Below, one piece after another: positions 1 to 6,092 of a stretch of 8,064 nucleotides of DNA (position 1 is its first letter; each line of letters begins with the position of its first letter). The notes beneath the pieces are model-generated. The model had not been told where the DNA came from, did not search any database, and worked only from the letters and a program-made list of their open reading frames with translations. The position numbers and the translations under genes are program-made. Source of the stretch: QQUD01 sp039029915 (GTDB taxonomy: Bacteria; Chloroflexota; Anaerolineae; Promineifilales; Promineifilaceae); NCBI GenBank assembly GCA_039029915.1, contig JBCCFD010000379.1, positions 1-8,064 of the forward strand, written 5' to 3'.

Positions 1-1488
1 GCCTCGGTTTTGGGTACGGGGATGGTCAATGTGGACACAACGGCCGTTAATGTTGCCCTGCCTAGTATCCAAACGGCTTTTGGGATTGATATTTCGGGTG
101 TGCAATGGTTAGTTGATGTTTATTTGTTGACGGTAACAACGCTGCTGTTGATTAGTGGGGCGCTGGGGGATCGATACGGCCGTGTTTTTATTACCAACCT
201 CGGTGCCGTCATCTTTATTGTGGCTTCTTTACTTTCTGCCGTTTCGCCAACATTTAGTTTTTTGATGGTTGGTCGGACGCTGCAGGGGATCGGGGCGGCG
301 CTGTTGGCTCCCGGCGGCTTAGCCATTATCAATGCAACAATTTCAGCCGAAAGACAGGGGCGAATTATTGGCTTATGGACCACCTTTATCACCACCGTGA
401 TTGCCCTTGGTCCCCTGCTTGGCGGCTGGATTGTGGACAATGTCTCCTGGCGCTATATTTTTTTGATTAATGTGCCGCTCGGCTTGATCGCTTTTACAGC
501 AGCATATCTTTTTATTCCTGAAAGTAAAAATTTAGAGACCGCCGATAAGCTGCTTGATTGGCAAGGGGCCATCGCTTTAGTGTTTGGACTTGGTGGTCTC
601 ATCTTTGGTTTAATTGAAGGGGCACGATTGGGTTGGACCTCTCCCATAATCTTAGGCGCCTTTGCGTTGAGTATGTTGGGCATTTTACTGTTTGTATTTA
701 TTGAGTCTCGAAGCCCCAATCCCCTGCTGCCTTTGCCCTTTTTCTTGATTCGTGACTTTAGCGGCATCAATATTTTGACCATCTTTTACTTTATGGCGTT
801 TAATGGTTTTGTGTTCTTTCTAACCTTGAATTTGATTCAGGTGCAGGAATATACCGCCTTTGCTGTGGGTTTGGCTTTGCTGCCCATTACCTTTTCGATC
901 TTTTTTCTATCCACACCGGTTGGCCGACTGTCAGAGAAATACGGTCCGCGCCGCATGATGATTATTGGAATTTGGATATCAACTGCGGGGTTTATCTATT
1001 TAGCCACCTTAGGTATTGAAACGGTGTACTGGGTGAGCTTTTTCCCCGCAATTTTGCTGTTAGGGATGGGTATTGGCTTTATGATTGTGCCGATGACGCT
1101 AATCATCATGCAATCGTTACCACAAGCCTTCTCGGGTATTGCAGCGGGTTCAAATTATGCGGCCACGCGCTTAGGCAATATGTTATCCATTGCCGTATTT
1201 GGTGCAGTGATGGTTGGCTGGTTTCAGCCCGCGCTCATTGAGCGGCTCAGCCTGGTTAATCTTCCAGATGCCATGCAGGGTGAACTCATCGGAAATGCCC
1301 GCAATTTGGGTGCGCTTGCTCAACCAGAAAATATCCCTCCTGACCTCTTAGACCCCACTCAGTTAGCTATTAAACTCGCCTTTATAGATAGCTTTCGAGT
1401 TGTAATGTGGCTTTGTGTGGGCTTAATGGCCCTCAGTTTGATCACGACAGTTGTTTTTATTGAGCCAAAAAGGAAACCAAATGATTGA
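1..1488 (+). CDS. MFS transporter, DHA2 (EmrB/QacA-like) 14-TM drug/proton antiporter, 5'-partial
   Basis: This is a proton-driven multidrug-type exporter of the inner membrane, cut by the window start. The reading frame is open from base 1, and the first residues match the DHA2 TM1 motif (VDTTAVNVALPSI, bases about 31-69; family form LDxTVVNVALPxI), so only a few N-terminal residues should be missing. Motif A (GALGDRYGR, about 157-183) lies between TM2 and TM3. Antiporter motif C (ALGPLLGGW, about 403-429) is followed by the DHA2-typical WRYIFLINVPLG (about 448-483). About 495 visible codons and many hydrophobic segments fit the 14-TM DHA2 length. A second motif-A-like stretch (GRLSEKYGPRR) lies near 922-954. 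The stop TGA (1486-1488) overlaps the ATG of the downstream selenoprotein gene (ATGATTGA), so the two are probably one operon with coupled translation. The substrate cannot be read from the sequence. Family assignment is firm. Confidence 0.93.
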   Translation, partial: ASVLGTGMVNVDTTAVNVALPSIQTAFGIDISGVQWLVDVYLLTVTTLLLISGALGDRYGRVFITNLGAVIFIVASLLSAVSPTFSFLMVGRTLQGIGAALLAPGGLAIINATISAERQGRIIGLWTTFITTVIALGPLLGGWIVDNVSWRYIFLINVPLGLIAFTAAYLFIPESKNLETADKLLDWQGAIALVFGLGGLIFGLIEGARLGWTSPIILGAFALSMLGILLFVFIESRSPNPLLPLPFFLIRDFSGINILTIFYFMAFNGFVFFLTLNLIQVQEYTAFAVGLALLPITFSIFFLSTPVGRLSEKYGPRRMMIIGIWISTAGFIYLATLGIETVYWVSFFPAILLLGMGIGFMIVPMTLIIMQSLPQAFSGIAAGSNYAATRLGNMLSIAVFGAVMVGWFQPALIERLSLVNLPDAMQGELIGNARNLGALAQPENIPPDLLDPTQLAIKLAFIDSFRVVMWLCVGLMALSLITTVVFIEPKRKPND

Positions 1489-1996
1489 ATTACTTGACCC
1501 AACAAATGAAACCAAACCCGTGGAGAGGGCTCGGAATAAACGGCCGTCTTCGTTCCAGAACTTAACGGTCGGCATGCTCGATATTCACAAAATGCAGGGT
1601 GACCATTTTCTTGATCAGCTGGAGCGCCATTTCGTTGAGCAGGGATTAACCGTGAAGCGATACCAAAAACCAACCTATGCCCATCCTGCACCTGTTGCGC
1701 TTCAACAGCAGATTGCTATGGAGGTAGATGTGCTGGTTGAAGCACTAGCCGATTGAGGCTCGTGTACGTCGTGCAGTGTGCACGACATCGTTAATTTAGA
1801 GGGTCGCGGTATTCCCGCAGTTGCTGTCGTTACTGAGCAGTTCAAAACTGGTGCTTATGCTCAGGGGAAGACGCTTGGTTTTGATCCTGAACTGGTCTTT
1901 GTGCCCCATCCCATTCAAGATCGCACTGTCAGTGAGATGCATGTAATTGCAGATGGGGTTGTTCGGGAAATAATGGGCAAGCTTGTGGGTCAGTAA
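1481..1996 (+). CDS. UGSC family selenoprotein (TGA 1754-1756 read as selenocysteine)
   Basis: A 171-residue product if the in-frame TGA at codon 92 is read as Sec. The residues around it read AD-U-GSCTSCSVHD, then a GIP motif (about 112-114) and a C-terminal VPHPI motif. This is the layout of the family databases call 'UGSC family (seleno)protein', whose members carry Sec or Cys at this exact position. The frame stays open across the TGA to TAA 1994-1996, and both halves are needed for the family pattern. The ATG at 1481 has AAGGA (1470-1474) six bases upstream and overlaps the MFS stop. Beyond U92 there are thiol candidates C95 and C98, suggesting redox or thiol chemistry; no function is established for the family that I can name. 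Automated calling would give a 91-residue fragment plus a 72-residue GTG-start fragment at 1778. The alternative is a nonsense mutation, made unlikely by the motif position and hairpin. It is soluble, with no signal peptide seen. Confidence 0.88.
1754..1786 (+). promoter_or_regulatory. Bacterial SECIS-like element directly after the Sec UGA
   Basis: Starting 11 bases after the TGA there is a perfect 8-bp stem: GTCGTGCA (1768-1775) pairs with TGCACGAC (1779-1786), closing a GTG loop (1776-1778). The loop begins with G, and 19 bases separate the TGA from the loop. This matches what is known of bacterial SECIS elements, which sit inside the coding sequence just 3' of the UGA with a G at the start of a small apical loop and are bound by SelB. 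The stem also encodes the T-S-C-S-V-H-D residues, so it is under double constraint. SelB recognition itself is inferred. Confidence 0.75.
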
Positions 1997-2001
1997 GGAT
2001 T

Positions 2002-2040
2002 GGAGAGACGAGAGTAGAGAGGGGAGAGAAACAAGTAGAG
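2002..2040. repeat. Purine-rich simple tract (GAGAGTAGAGAG-like)
   Basis: A run of almost only A and G on the + strand follows the selenoprotein stop codon. It is built from degenerate GAGA/GTAGAG units. Its 12-mer GAGAGTAGAGAG (2010-2021) recurs in inverted orientation at 4683-4694, in the next convergent spacer. It has no coding potential and no hairpin of its own. Confidence 0.6.
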
Positions 2041-2049
2041 AATCACGTT

Positions 2050-2146
2050 AAACGAAGTGCCTGGTTTGAAAAAAAAACGGCTGCAAACTTCGAAACCTCG
2101 GGGAAACGAAGTCTGCACCTAATACGGTTTTAAATTAGAAACTTCG
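2050..2146. repeat. Alternating CGAAGT/ACTTCG repeats, two units 54 bases apart
   Basis: CGAAGT occurs at 2053-2058 and 2107-2112, and its reverse complement ACTTCG at 2087-2092 and 2141-2146. Each pair is flanked by AAA (AAACGAAGT then AAACTTCG), and the two units repeat with an exact 54-base offset, while the sequence between the arms is not conserved. This looks like a duplicated small intergenic palindrome, REP-like in style, between convergent genes. Confidence 0.5.
2069..2117 (-). terminator. Probable intrinsic terminator for the - strand citrate synthase
   Basis: Read on the - strand after the citrate synthase stop, the arms 2117-2107 (TGCAGACTTCG) and 2092-2082 (CGAAGTTTGCA) form an 11-position stem with one mismatch around a 14-base loop. 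Four bases (GCCG) follow, then nine T's (2077-2069). The stem is followed by the T-run only in the - strand direction. The four-base gap and long loop make it less than ideal, though a GG/CC extension with one bulge would shorten the gap. Confidence 0.5.
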
Positions 2147-2152
2147 GAACAC

Positions 2153-3274
2153 TTAATTCCAAACTAATCCTTCAGCGCCCACGTAGGCGGCCTTGGGCCG
2201 AATAAGACGGCCGTTATCTTGTTGTTCAAAGCAGTGAGCCAGCCAGCCCGCCACTCGACTCATCGCAAAAATGGCAGGGAAAAGATCGCTGTGTAGTCCG
2301 AGGCCATGCAAGAGTAGTGCCGTATAAAATTCAACGTTCGTTTGTAGATTGCGCCCCGGTTTGTATTCATTGAGAAGAGAAACGGCCGTTCTTTCAACAT
2401 GTTGAGCCAGTTGATAAAGCGCCATATCCCCATCGTTTTCATACAAAATTTTGGCGGCCTGACCCAGAATCTCAGCTCTGGGGTCTCTAACCTTGTAAAC
2501 GCGGTGCCCAAAGCCCATCAATCGCTCATTGTGGTCAAGTTTTTGACGCAAGAAAGGCTCTGCGTTTTCGGCCGTGCCTATGTCAAAGACGAGTTGCAAA
2601 GCTGGTCCCGGCGCGCCACCGTGTAGTGGTCCCTTCAGGGCGCCAACCGCCCCCGTAACGGCGGACACCAAATCGGATTGTGTGGCAATGATCACGCGAG
2701 CCGCAAAAGTTGAAGCGTTGAGGCCATGATCAACAACGGTGTTGAAGTAGGTTTCAAGGGCGCGGCTTTTTGTTGAAGATGGTACTTCCCCCGAGAGCAT
2801 AAATAGAAAGTTGGCGGCGTGATTTAAGTCGCTGTTTGGGGCGATGAGGTCAGTACCATTGAGCAAACGCCAATAGGTGGCCACGATGGTGGAGAAGCGA
2901 GCAACTAGCAGTTGACCAAGCTTAATTCGGTCAGTGGATGACTGGTCAAGATCAACGGTGCCAGCCGCCATGCGGAGTGCCGCCATCGGATTGATTTTTT
3001 GAGAAACGGCCGTTTTTAATAATGAAATGGTTTCTTCAGGCAAGGCGCTTTTTTGACGCAGTTCAGCCGAGAATGCGCCTAAAGTATCGACCGTTGGCCG
3101 TTTACCGTGCCATAGCAAATAGATCATCTCTTCAAAAGATGCTTTTTGGGCAATCTCTTCTGCTGAATAACCAGCAATGACGAGTTCTCCAAGCTGACCA
3201 TTCACACGACTCAAGCTCGTTTGCGCCGCGATGACATTTTCCAGCCCTGAAGTGTAGGGTGAAGTGGTGTTCAT
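2153..3274 (-). CDS. Citrate synthase / 2-methylcitrate synthase paralog
   Basis: A 373-residue enzyme of the short bacterial citrate synthase type, predicted to condense oxaloacetate with acetyl-CoA (or propionyl-CoA) in the cytoplasm. Landmarks in order: KTAVSQ (88-93, the family's RTAVS region), DHGLNAS with H183, GPLHGG with H218, GFGHRVYK with H257, DPR with R266, SRVAGW with R340, and LIRPKAAYVG with R359. The canonical catalytic Asp of NVDFY is Glu here (TNVEFYTA, E315); I recall the same Glu in mycobacterial CitA-type proteins, so it is probably a subfamily trait rather than decay. The ATG at 3274 is preceded by AAGGA with an 11-base spacer. It diverges from an HTH-citrate synthase fusion gene at 3437 and shares its promoter region. 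Acetyl- versus propionyl-CoA use cannot be decided from the sequence, so no gene symbol is given. Confidence 0.92.
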   Translation of the reverse strand: MNTTSPYTSGLENVIAAQTSLSRVNGQLGELVIAGYSAEEIAQKASFEEMIYLLWHGKRPTVDTLGAFSAELRQKSALPEETISLLKTAVSQKINPMAALRMAAGTVDLDQSSTDRIKLGQLLVARFSTIVATYWRLLNGTDLIAPNSDLNHAANFLFMLSGEVPSSTKSRALETYFNTVVDHGLNASTFAARVIIATQSDLVSAVTGAVGALKGPLHGGAPGPALQLVFDIGTAENAEPFLRQKLDHNERLMGFGHRVYKVRDPRAEILGQAAKILYENDGDMALYQLAQHVERTAVSLLNEYKPGRNLQTNVEFYTALLLHGLGLHSDLFPAIFAMSRVAGWLAHCFEQQDNGRLIRPKAAYVGAEGLVWN

Positions 3275-3369
3275 TCGTTTAAAATTCCTTTTTGAAAGAG
3301 TAAACCCGTATGGTGGGACCCTAATTGAGTGATTTATTTTGAACTTTTTGTTGATTGTTGTTTGCTGAA

Positions 3370-3398
3370 AATGTAGAATAACCTGTATACATTGTCAA
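3370..3398 (-). promoter_or_regulatory. Sigma-70-like promoter for the - strand citrate synthase
   Basis: On the - strand, TTGACA (3398-3393) is a perfect -35 box. It is followed by a 17-base spacer and TACATT (3375-3370), a 4/6 match to the -10 consensus. The distance to the ATG at 3274 leaves a leader of about 90 bases. The palindrome TGTATACA lies inside the spacer, where a bound regulator would block or reshape the promoter. Confidence 0.6.
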
Positions 3399-3420
3399 TA
3401 TTGATTTTGTGATCAATACA
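3384..3420. promoter_or_regulatory. Palindromic operator candidates between the divergent citrate synthase genes
   Basis: Several inverted repeats sit together here: the 8-base palindrome TGTATACA (3384-3391), CAATATTG (3396-3403), and TATTGAT (3399-3405) facing ATCAATA (3412-3418) across six bases. TGTAT (3384-3388) is also mirrored by ATACA (3416-3420). They overlap the -35 and spacer of the - strand promoter and lie 17-53 bases upstream of the HTH-fusion start, so one bound protein could control both genes. The HTH-citrate synthase is the natural candidate ligand-responsive binder; this is inference. Confidence 0.5.
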
Positions 3421-3436
3421 ACTAGGGTCGGCAACG

Positions 3437-4645
3437 ATGAACAACCAACATCTTAGTGCAAAAGAAGCAGCGGACATGCTGAATATCAGCCTGCCCACGC
3501 TCTATTCATACGTCAGTCGAAAAATGATTCGCTCTGTAGAAGCGGACAGCAAGCGACGAACCAAGCGCTACTTGCGGGCTGATGTGGAACGCCTCTTAAA
3601 TCGCAAGTTGTTTCGCGAGAATCCCGAATTGGCCGCTGAGACGGCACTTGATTGGGGGGACCCCATCTTGGAGTCTGCCATAACTAAAATTGAAAACGGC
3701 CGTTTTTACTACAGAGGGAGAGACGCCTGTGAACTGGCATTATCCGCCAGTTTTGAATCGGTGTGTCACCTGCTTTGGAACGGAGACCTGGTAGAGAAGG
3801 CGACCCCAATTCAAGTTCAAACACTACCGGAGGCGTGGTTAACCGTCTTGGTAAAGCAACCTAACCTGCGCCTAATTGATCAATTTCAAGCGATTCTTCC
3901 TTTGAGTGGGGCTGGGGACGTAGCGGGGTATGATTTATCAAAAACGGCCGTTTCTCAAACGGGGCGCTGCATTTTAGGCACCTATTTGGCGCTGCTGGGC
4001 AGGAATCAGCCCAAAGCAGACCGTTTGACAACTGCCCAATTTTTAGCCCAAATTTGGTCGCCAAATTGGCCACACGTTGATCGCTTAATCAACATGGCTT
4101 TGGTGCTGTGTGCCGATCATGAGCTGAACGTTTCCGCTTTTACAGCCCGTACCGTTGCCTCGGCCAGAAGCACGCCCTATACGGCCGTGAACGCCGGACT
4201 CTCTGCTTTAACTGGTAGCCTGCACGGTGGTCATACAGAAAGGGTTGAAGCTTTAATTCGTGAGGCTCAGTACAGTCATTCTCCGCAACGGGCCGTGGCC
4301 GACAGATTGCGCCGTGGGGATGATCTGCCCGGCTTTTTTCACAAGCTGTATCCTGATGGCGACCCCCGAGCAACGCTGTTTATGACAGAAATAAAGAAGC
4401 AGTTTCCCGATTCTGAGATCGTGCAGTTGATCGATGGGGTCATTACGGCCGTTTATCAAGCGATTGGGCAGCATCCAACCATTGATTTTGGCCTAGTTGC
4501 GCTCGCCTTGGCTGCTGATTTCCCAAAAGGTGCCCCACTTGCTCTATTCGCAATTAGCCGAACGGCCGGCTGGATAGGTCACATCATCGAGCAGTATGAA
4601 CAAAAACAGCTAATACGACCAAGAGCAAGGTACATAGGGCGATAA
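3437..4645 (+). CDS. Helix-turn-helix/citrate synthase fusion protein
   Basis: A 402-residue protein with an excisionase/MerR-like winged HTH at its N-terminus (about 6-58: LSAKEAADMLNIS, turn, PTLYSYVSRK, then a basic wing with YLRADVERLL) joined to a citrate synthase domain (about 75-402). The catalytic and ligand positions of citrate synthase are kept: H228 (DHELN), H263 (LHGG), H302 (GFFH), R311 (DPR), D350 (IDFG), R375 (SRTAGW) and R394 (IRPRA). The usual GHRVYK is changed to FHKLYP, and LHGGAP to LHGGHT. It may therefore bind oxaloacetate, citrate or acyl-CoA and also DNA. HTH-citrate synthase proteins occur in databases, often beside a plain citrate synthase, as here. It diverges from that paralog across a 162-base spacer with palindromes, consistent with autoregulation. 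The RBS is weak (AGGG, 3424-3427). Regulator, enzyme or both is open. Confidence 0.88.
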   Translation: MNNQHLSAKEAADMLNISLPTLYSYVSRKMIRSVEADSKRRTKRYLRADVERLLNRKLFRENPELAAETALDWGDPILESAITKIENGRFYYRGRDACELALSASFESVCHLLWNGDLVEKATPIQVQTLPEAWLTVLVKQPNLRLIDQFQAILPLSGAGDVAGYDLSKTAVSQTGRCILGTYLALLGRNQPKADRLTTAQFLAQIWSPNWPHVDRLINMALVLCADHELNVSAFTARTVASARSTPYTAVNAGLSALTGSLHGGHTERVEALIREAQYSHSPQRAVADRLRRGDDLPGFFHKLYPDGDPRATLFMTEIKKQFPDSEIVQLIDGVITAVYQAIGQHPTIDFGLVALALAADFPKGAPLALFAISRTAGWIGHIIEQYEQKQLIRPRARYIGR

Positions 4646-4649
4646 AGAG

Positions 4650-4722
4650 TCACCCTTCCCACTCTCTTTTCTATACTCTTATCTCTCTACTCTCTTCCCT
4701 CTACTCTTTTCTCTCTACTTCC
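4650..4722. repeat. Pyrimidine-rich simple tract
   Basis: About 70 bases of nearly pure C/T on the + strand fill the spacer between the convergent HTH-citrate synthase and MFS genes. They are made of degenerate CTCTACTCTCTT units. It contains CTCTCTACTCTC (4683-4694), the inverted copy of the 12-mer at 2010-2021. No stem-loop terminator is visible in this spacer on either strand. Confidence 0.6.
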
Positions 4723-4727
4723 TGAAT

Positions 4728-5984
4728 TTAATCTGCCTCAGCTAAACGAGGTTGATGATTGAGGCGGAAGTAAACAAGCCAAGCGACAAGAAAGAGGGCG
4801 AAAGCCAGCCCTACGGCGGCAACCGCAGCCATACCGCCTTCTCGGAAAGTGTAAACAGGCCCAGTGCTAAAACTGCCCGTACCGGCAGCCAGCGCAATAA
4901 GCATTTCACTTGCCCCTTGAATACGGCCGCGCTCCCCGTACTTCAGGGCATCAGACAGCAGCGATGAACCCCCTACAAAGGTGAAATTCCAGCCTAAGCC
5001 AAGCAGGAATAACGAAATGGCTAAATTCGAGAAGGATGTTGAAATTGGGGCCATCAGGCTGGCACTTATCAAAATGGCTGACCCAAATGCGATCATGGGA
5101 ATACGGCCGAATCTATCAACAAGCTGACCCGTAAAAGCAGATAGCCCAAACATGCCAAGCGTGTGGGCCATTATCACAAACGAGATATCACGCGTGGTGT
5201 GAGCGTGATTTGCCATGTGGAGCGGTGTAATGGTCATGAGCAGCACCATAACGAGTTGCCCAATAATCATCGCGGCTAGTGCCAGTTGAACCATTGGGCG
5301 AGAGAAGATTCCCCGAATGGTTTGTGGTGGCTCATGACTGCTCGTTGGTTTGTTTTCGCCTAAATCGATCAGCTTACTCAATTCCAACGGATCGGGGCGA
5401 AGGGCAAGGAAAGTTACAGCAAGGGCTAAAAACGTAAAGGTGAGCGTAATAAAAAATGGGCCAGCATTTTCTGGAATTTGGTAACGGTTCATCATATTCG
5501 TGGAAAAGTTAACCAAGCCGGGCCCAAAAACAGAGCCAATCGTTCCCGCAAAGACAATAAAACCAATCACCCTGGCCCGACGATCTTCTTTAAAAACCTC
5601 AGCTGCAACAAAGCGCCCTTGTTCAGCCGCAGCGCGCCCAAACCCAACAATCAAGGCGCCCACACAAAAAAGAACAAAGGAACCCATTATGATTGAGGCA
5701 ATTCCAATTCCAGCGCCTAAAACGCCAAATCCGAAGCCGGCTGAAAGCCCTAGCCTGCGCCCAACTCGATCCATAAACCAACCCAACGGATAGGCTGCAA
5801 TGGCTCGTCCAATTAAAATGACAGTGCTGGGCACCCCAGCAGCGGAGTCACGCCCGCTTAGTTCCGCGGCAATAATCGGCGTGAGGGTAAACATCGCAAT
5901 CATGGCGGCAGAAAAGAGGCTTTGGGAAACAAAGATTGCCACAGCAATCCTGTTTTGATCAGAACGATTAATTGTGTTGACCAT
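4728..5984 (-). CDS. MFS transporter, 12-TM, drug-efflux-like
   Basis: A 418-residue inner-membrane secondary transporter. Motif A appears twice, as expected after the internal duplication of MFS proteins: GWFMDRVGRR in the N-terminal half (between TM2 and TM3) and GQLVDRFGR in the C-terminal half. The distribution of hydrophobic segments fits 12 TM helices, with a charged central loop around PDPLELSKLIDLGENK. A second in-frame ATG lies 57 bases further upstream (6041), but the start at 5984 is chosen because AAGGA lies seven bases before it. It is the third gene in a - strand run, 108 bases after the four-TM protein, and it converges on the HTH-citrate synthase gene. The substrate is unknown; the closest look is to MFS_1 efflux proteins. 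It is unrelated in detail to the DHA2 exporter at the window start. Confidence 0.87.
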   Translation of the reverse strand: MVNTINRSDQNRIAVAIFVSQSLFSAAMIAMFTLTPIIAAELSGRDSAAGVPSTVILIGRAIAAYPLGWFMDRVGRRLGLSAGFGFGVLGAGIGIASIIMGSFVLFCVGALIVGFGRAAAEQGRFVAAEVFKEDRRARVIGFIVFAGTIGSVFGPGLVNFSTNMMNRYQIPENAGPFFITLTFTFLALAVTFLALRPDPLELSKLIDLGENKPTSSHEPPQTIRGIFSRPMVQLALAAMIIGQLVMVLLMTITPLHMANHAHTTRDISFVIMAHTLGMFGLSAFTGQLVDRFGRIPMIAFGSAILISASLMAPISTSFSNLAISLFLLGLGWNFTFVGGSSLLSDALKYGERGRIQGASEMLIALAAGTGSFSTGPVYTFREGGMAAVAAVGLAFALFLVAWLVYFRLNHQPRLAEAD

Positions 5985-6017
5985 TGGATATCCTTCGCTC
6001 CAGAAATTCCCCCATTG

Positions 6018-6059
6018 GATAAGATTATGTGAGAAGCACAAGCTCCAGCCGATCTTATC
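6018..6059. promoter_or_regulatory. Inverted repeat upstream of the 12-TM MFS gene
   Basis: GATAAGAT (6018-6025) and ATCTTATC (6052-6059) are perfect 8-base inverted arms, extendable by G-T pairs on both sides, around a 26-base interior. It lies 34-75 bases before the MFS start on the - strand. It could be an operator with two half sites or a leader hairpin. No T-run follows it, so it is not a plain terminator of the upstream gene. Confidence 0.35.
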
Positions 6060-6092
6060 TGGTTATGCCTGAGCGTGCTACTGATTTTCGCG

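Noticed and set aside
1754..1756. TGA as an ordinary stop or a pseudogene mutation in the gene after the MFS exporter
   Set aside because: It sits exactly at the Sec/Cys column of the U-G-S-C motif, the frame remains open with conserved family elements after it, and a SECIS-like hairpin follows.
1778..1996. Separate 72-residue gene with GTG start
   Set aside because: It is in frame with the upstream half, has no Shine-Dalgarno, and its GTG lies in the loop and stem of the hairpin; it is the C-terminal part of the selenoprotein.
3392..3420. + strand promoter TTGTCA...AATACA for the HTH-citrate synthase gene
   Set aside because: The -10 box matches only 3 of 6 consensus bases, so it is not listed as a feature, although the gene must have a promoter nearby.
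5985..6041. Upstream ATG extending the 12-TM MFS protein by 19 residues
   Set aside because: The extension is not hydrophobic or conserved-looking, lacks a ribosome binding site, and crosses a good AAGGA placed for the ATG at 5984.
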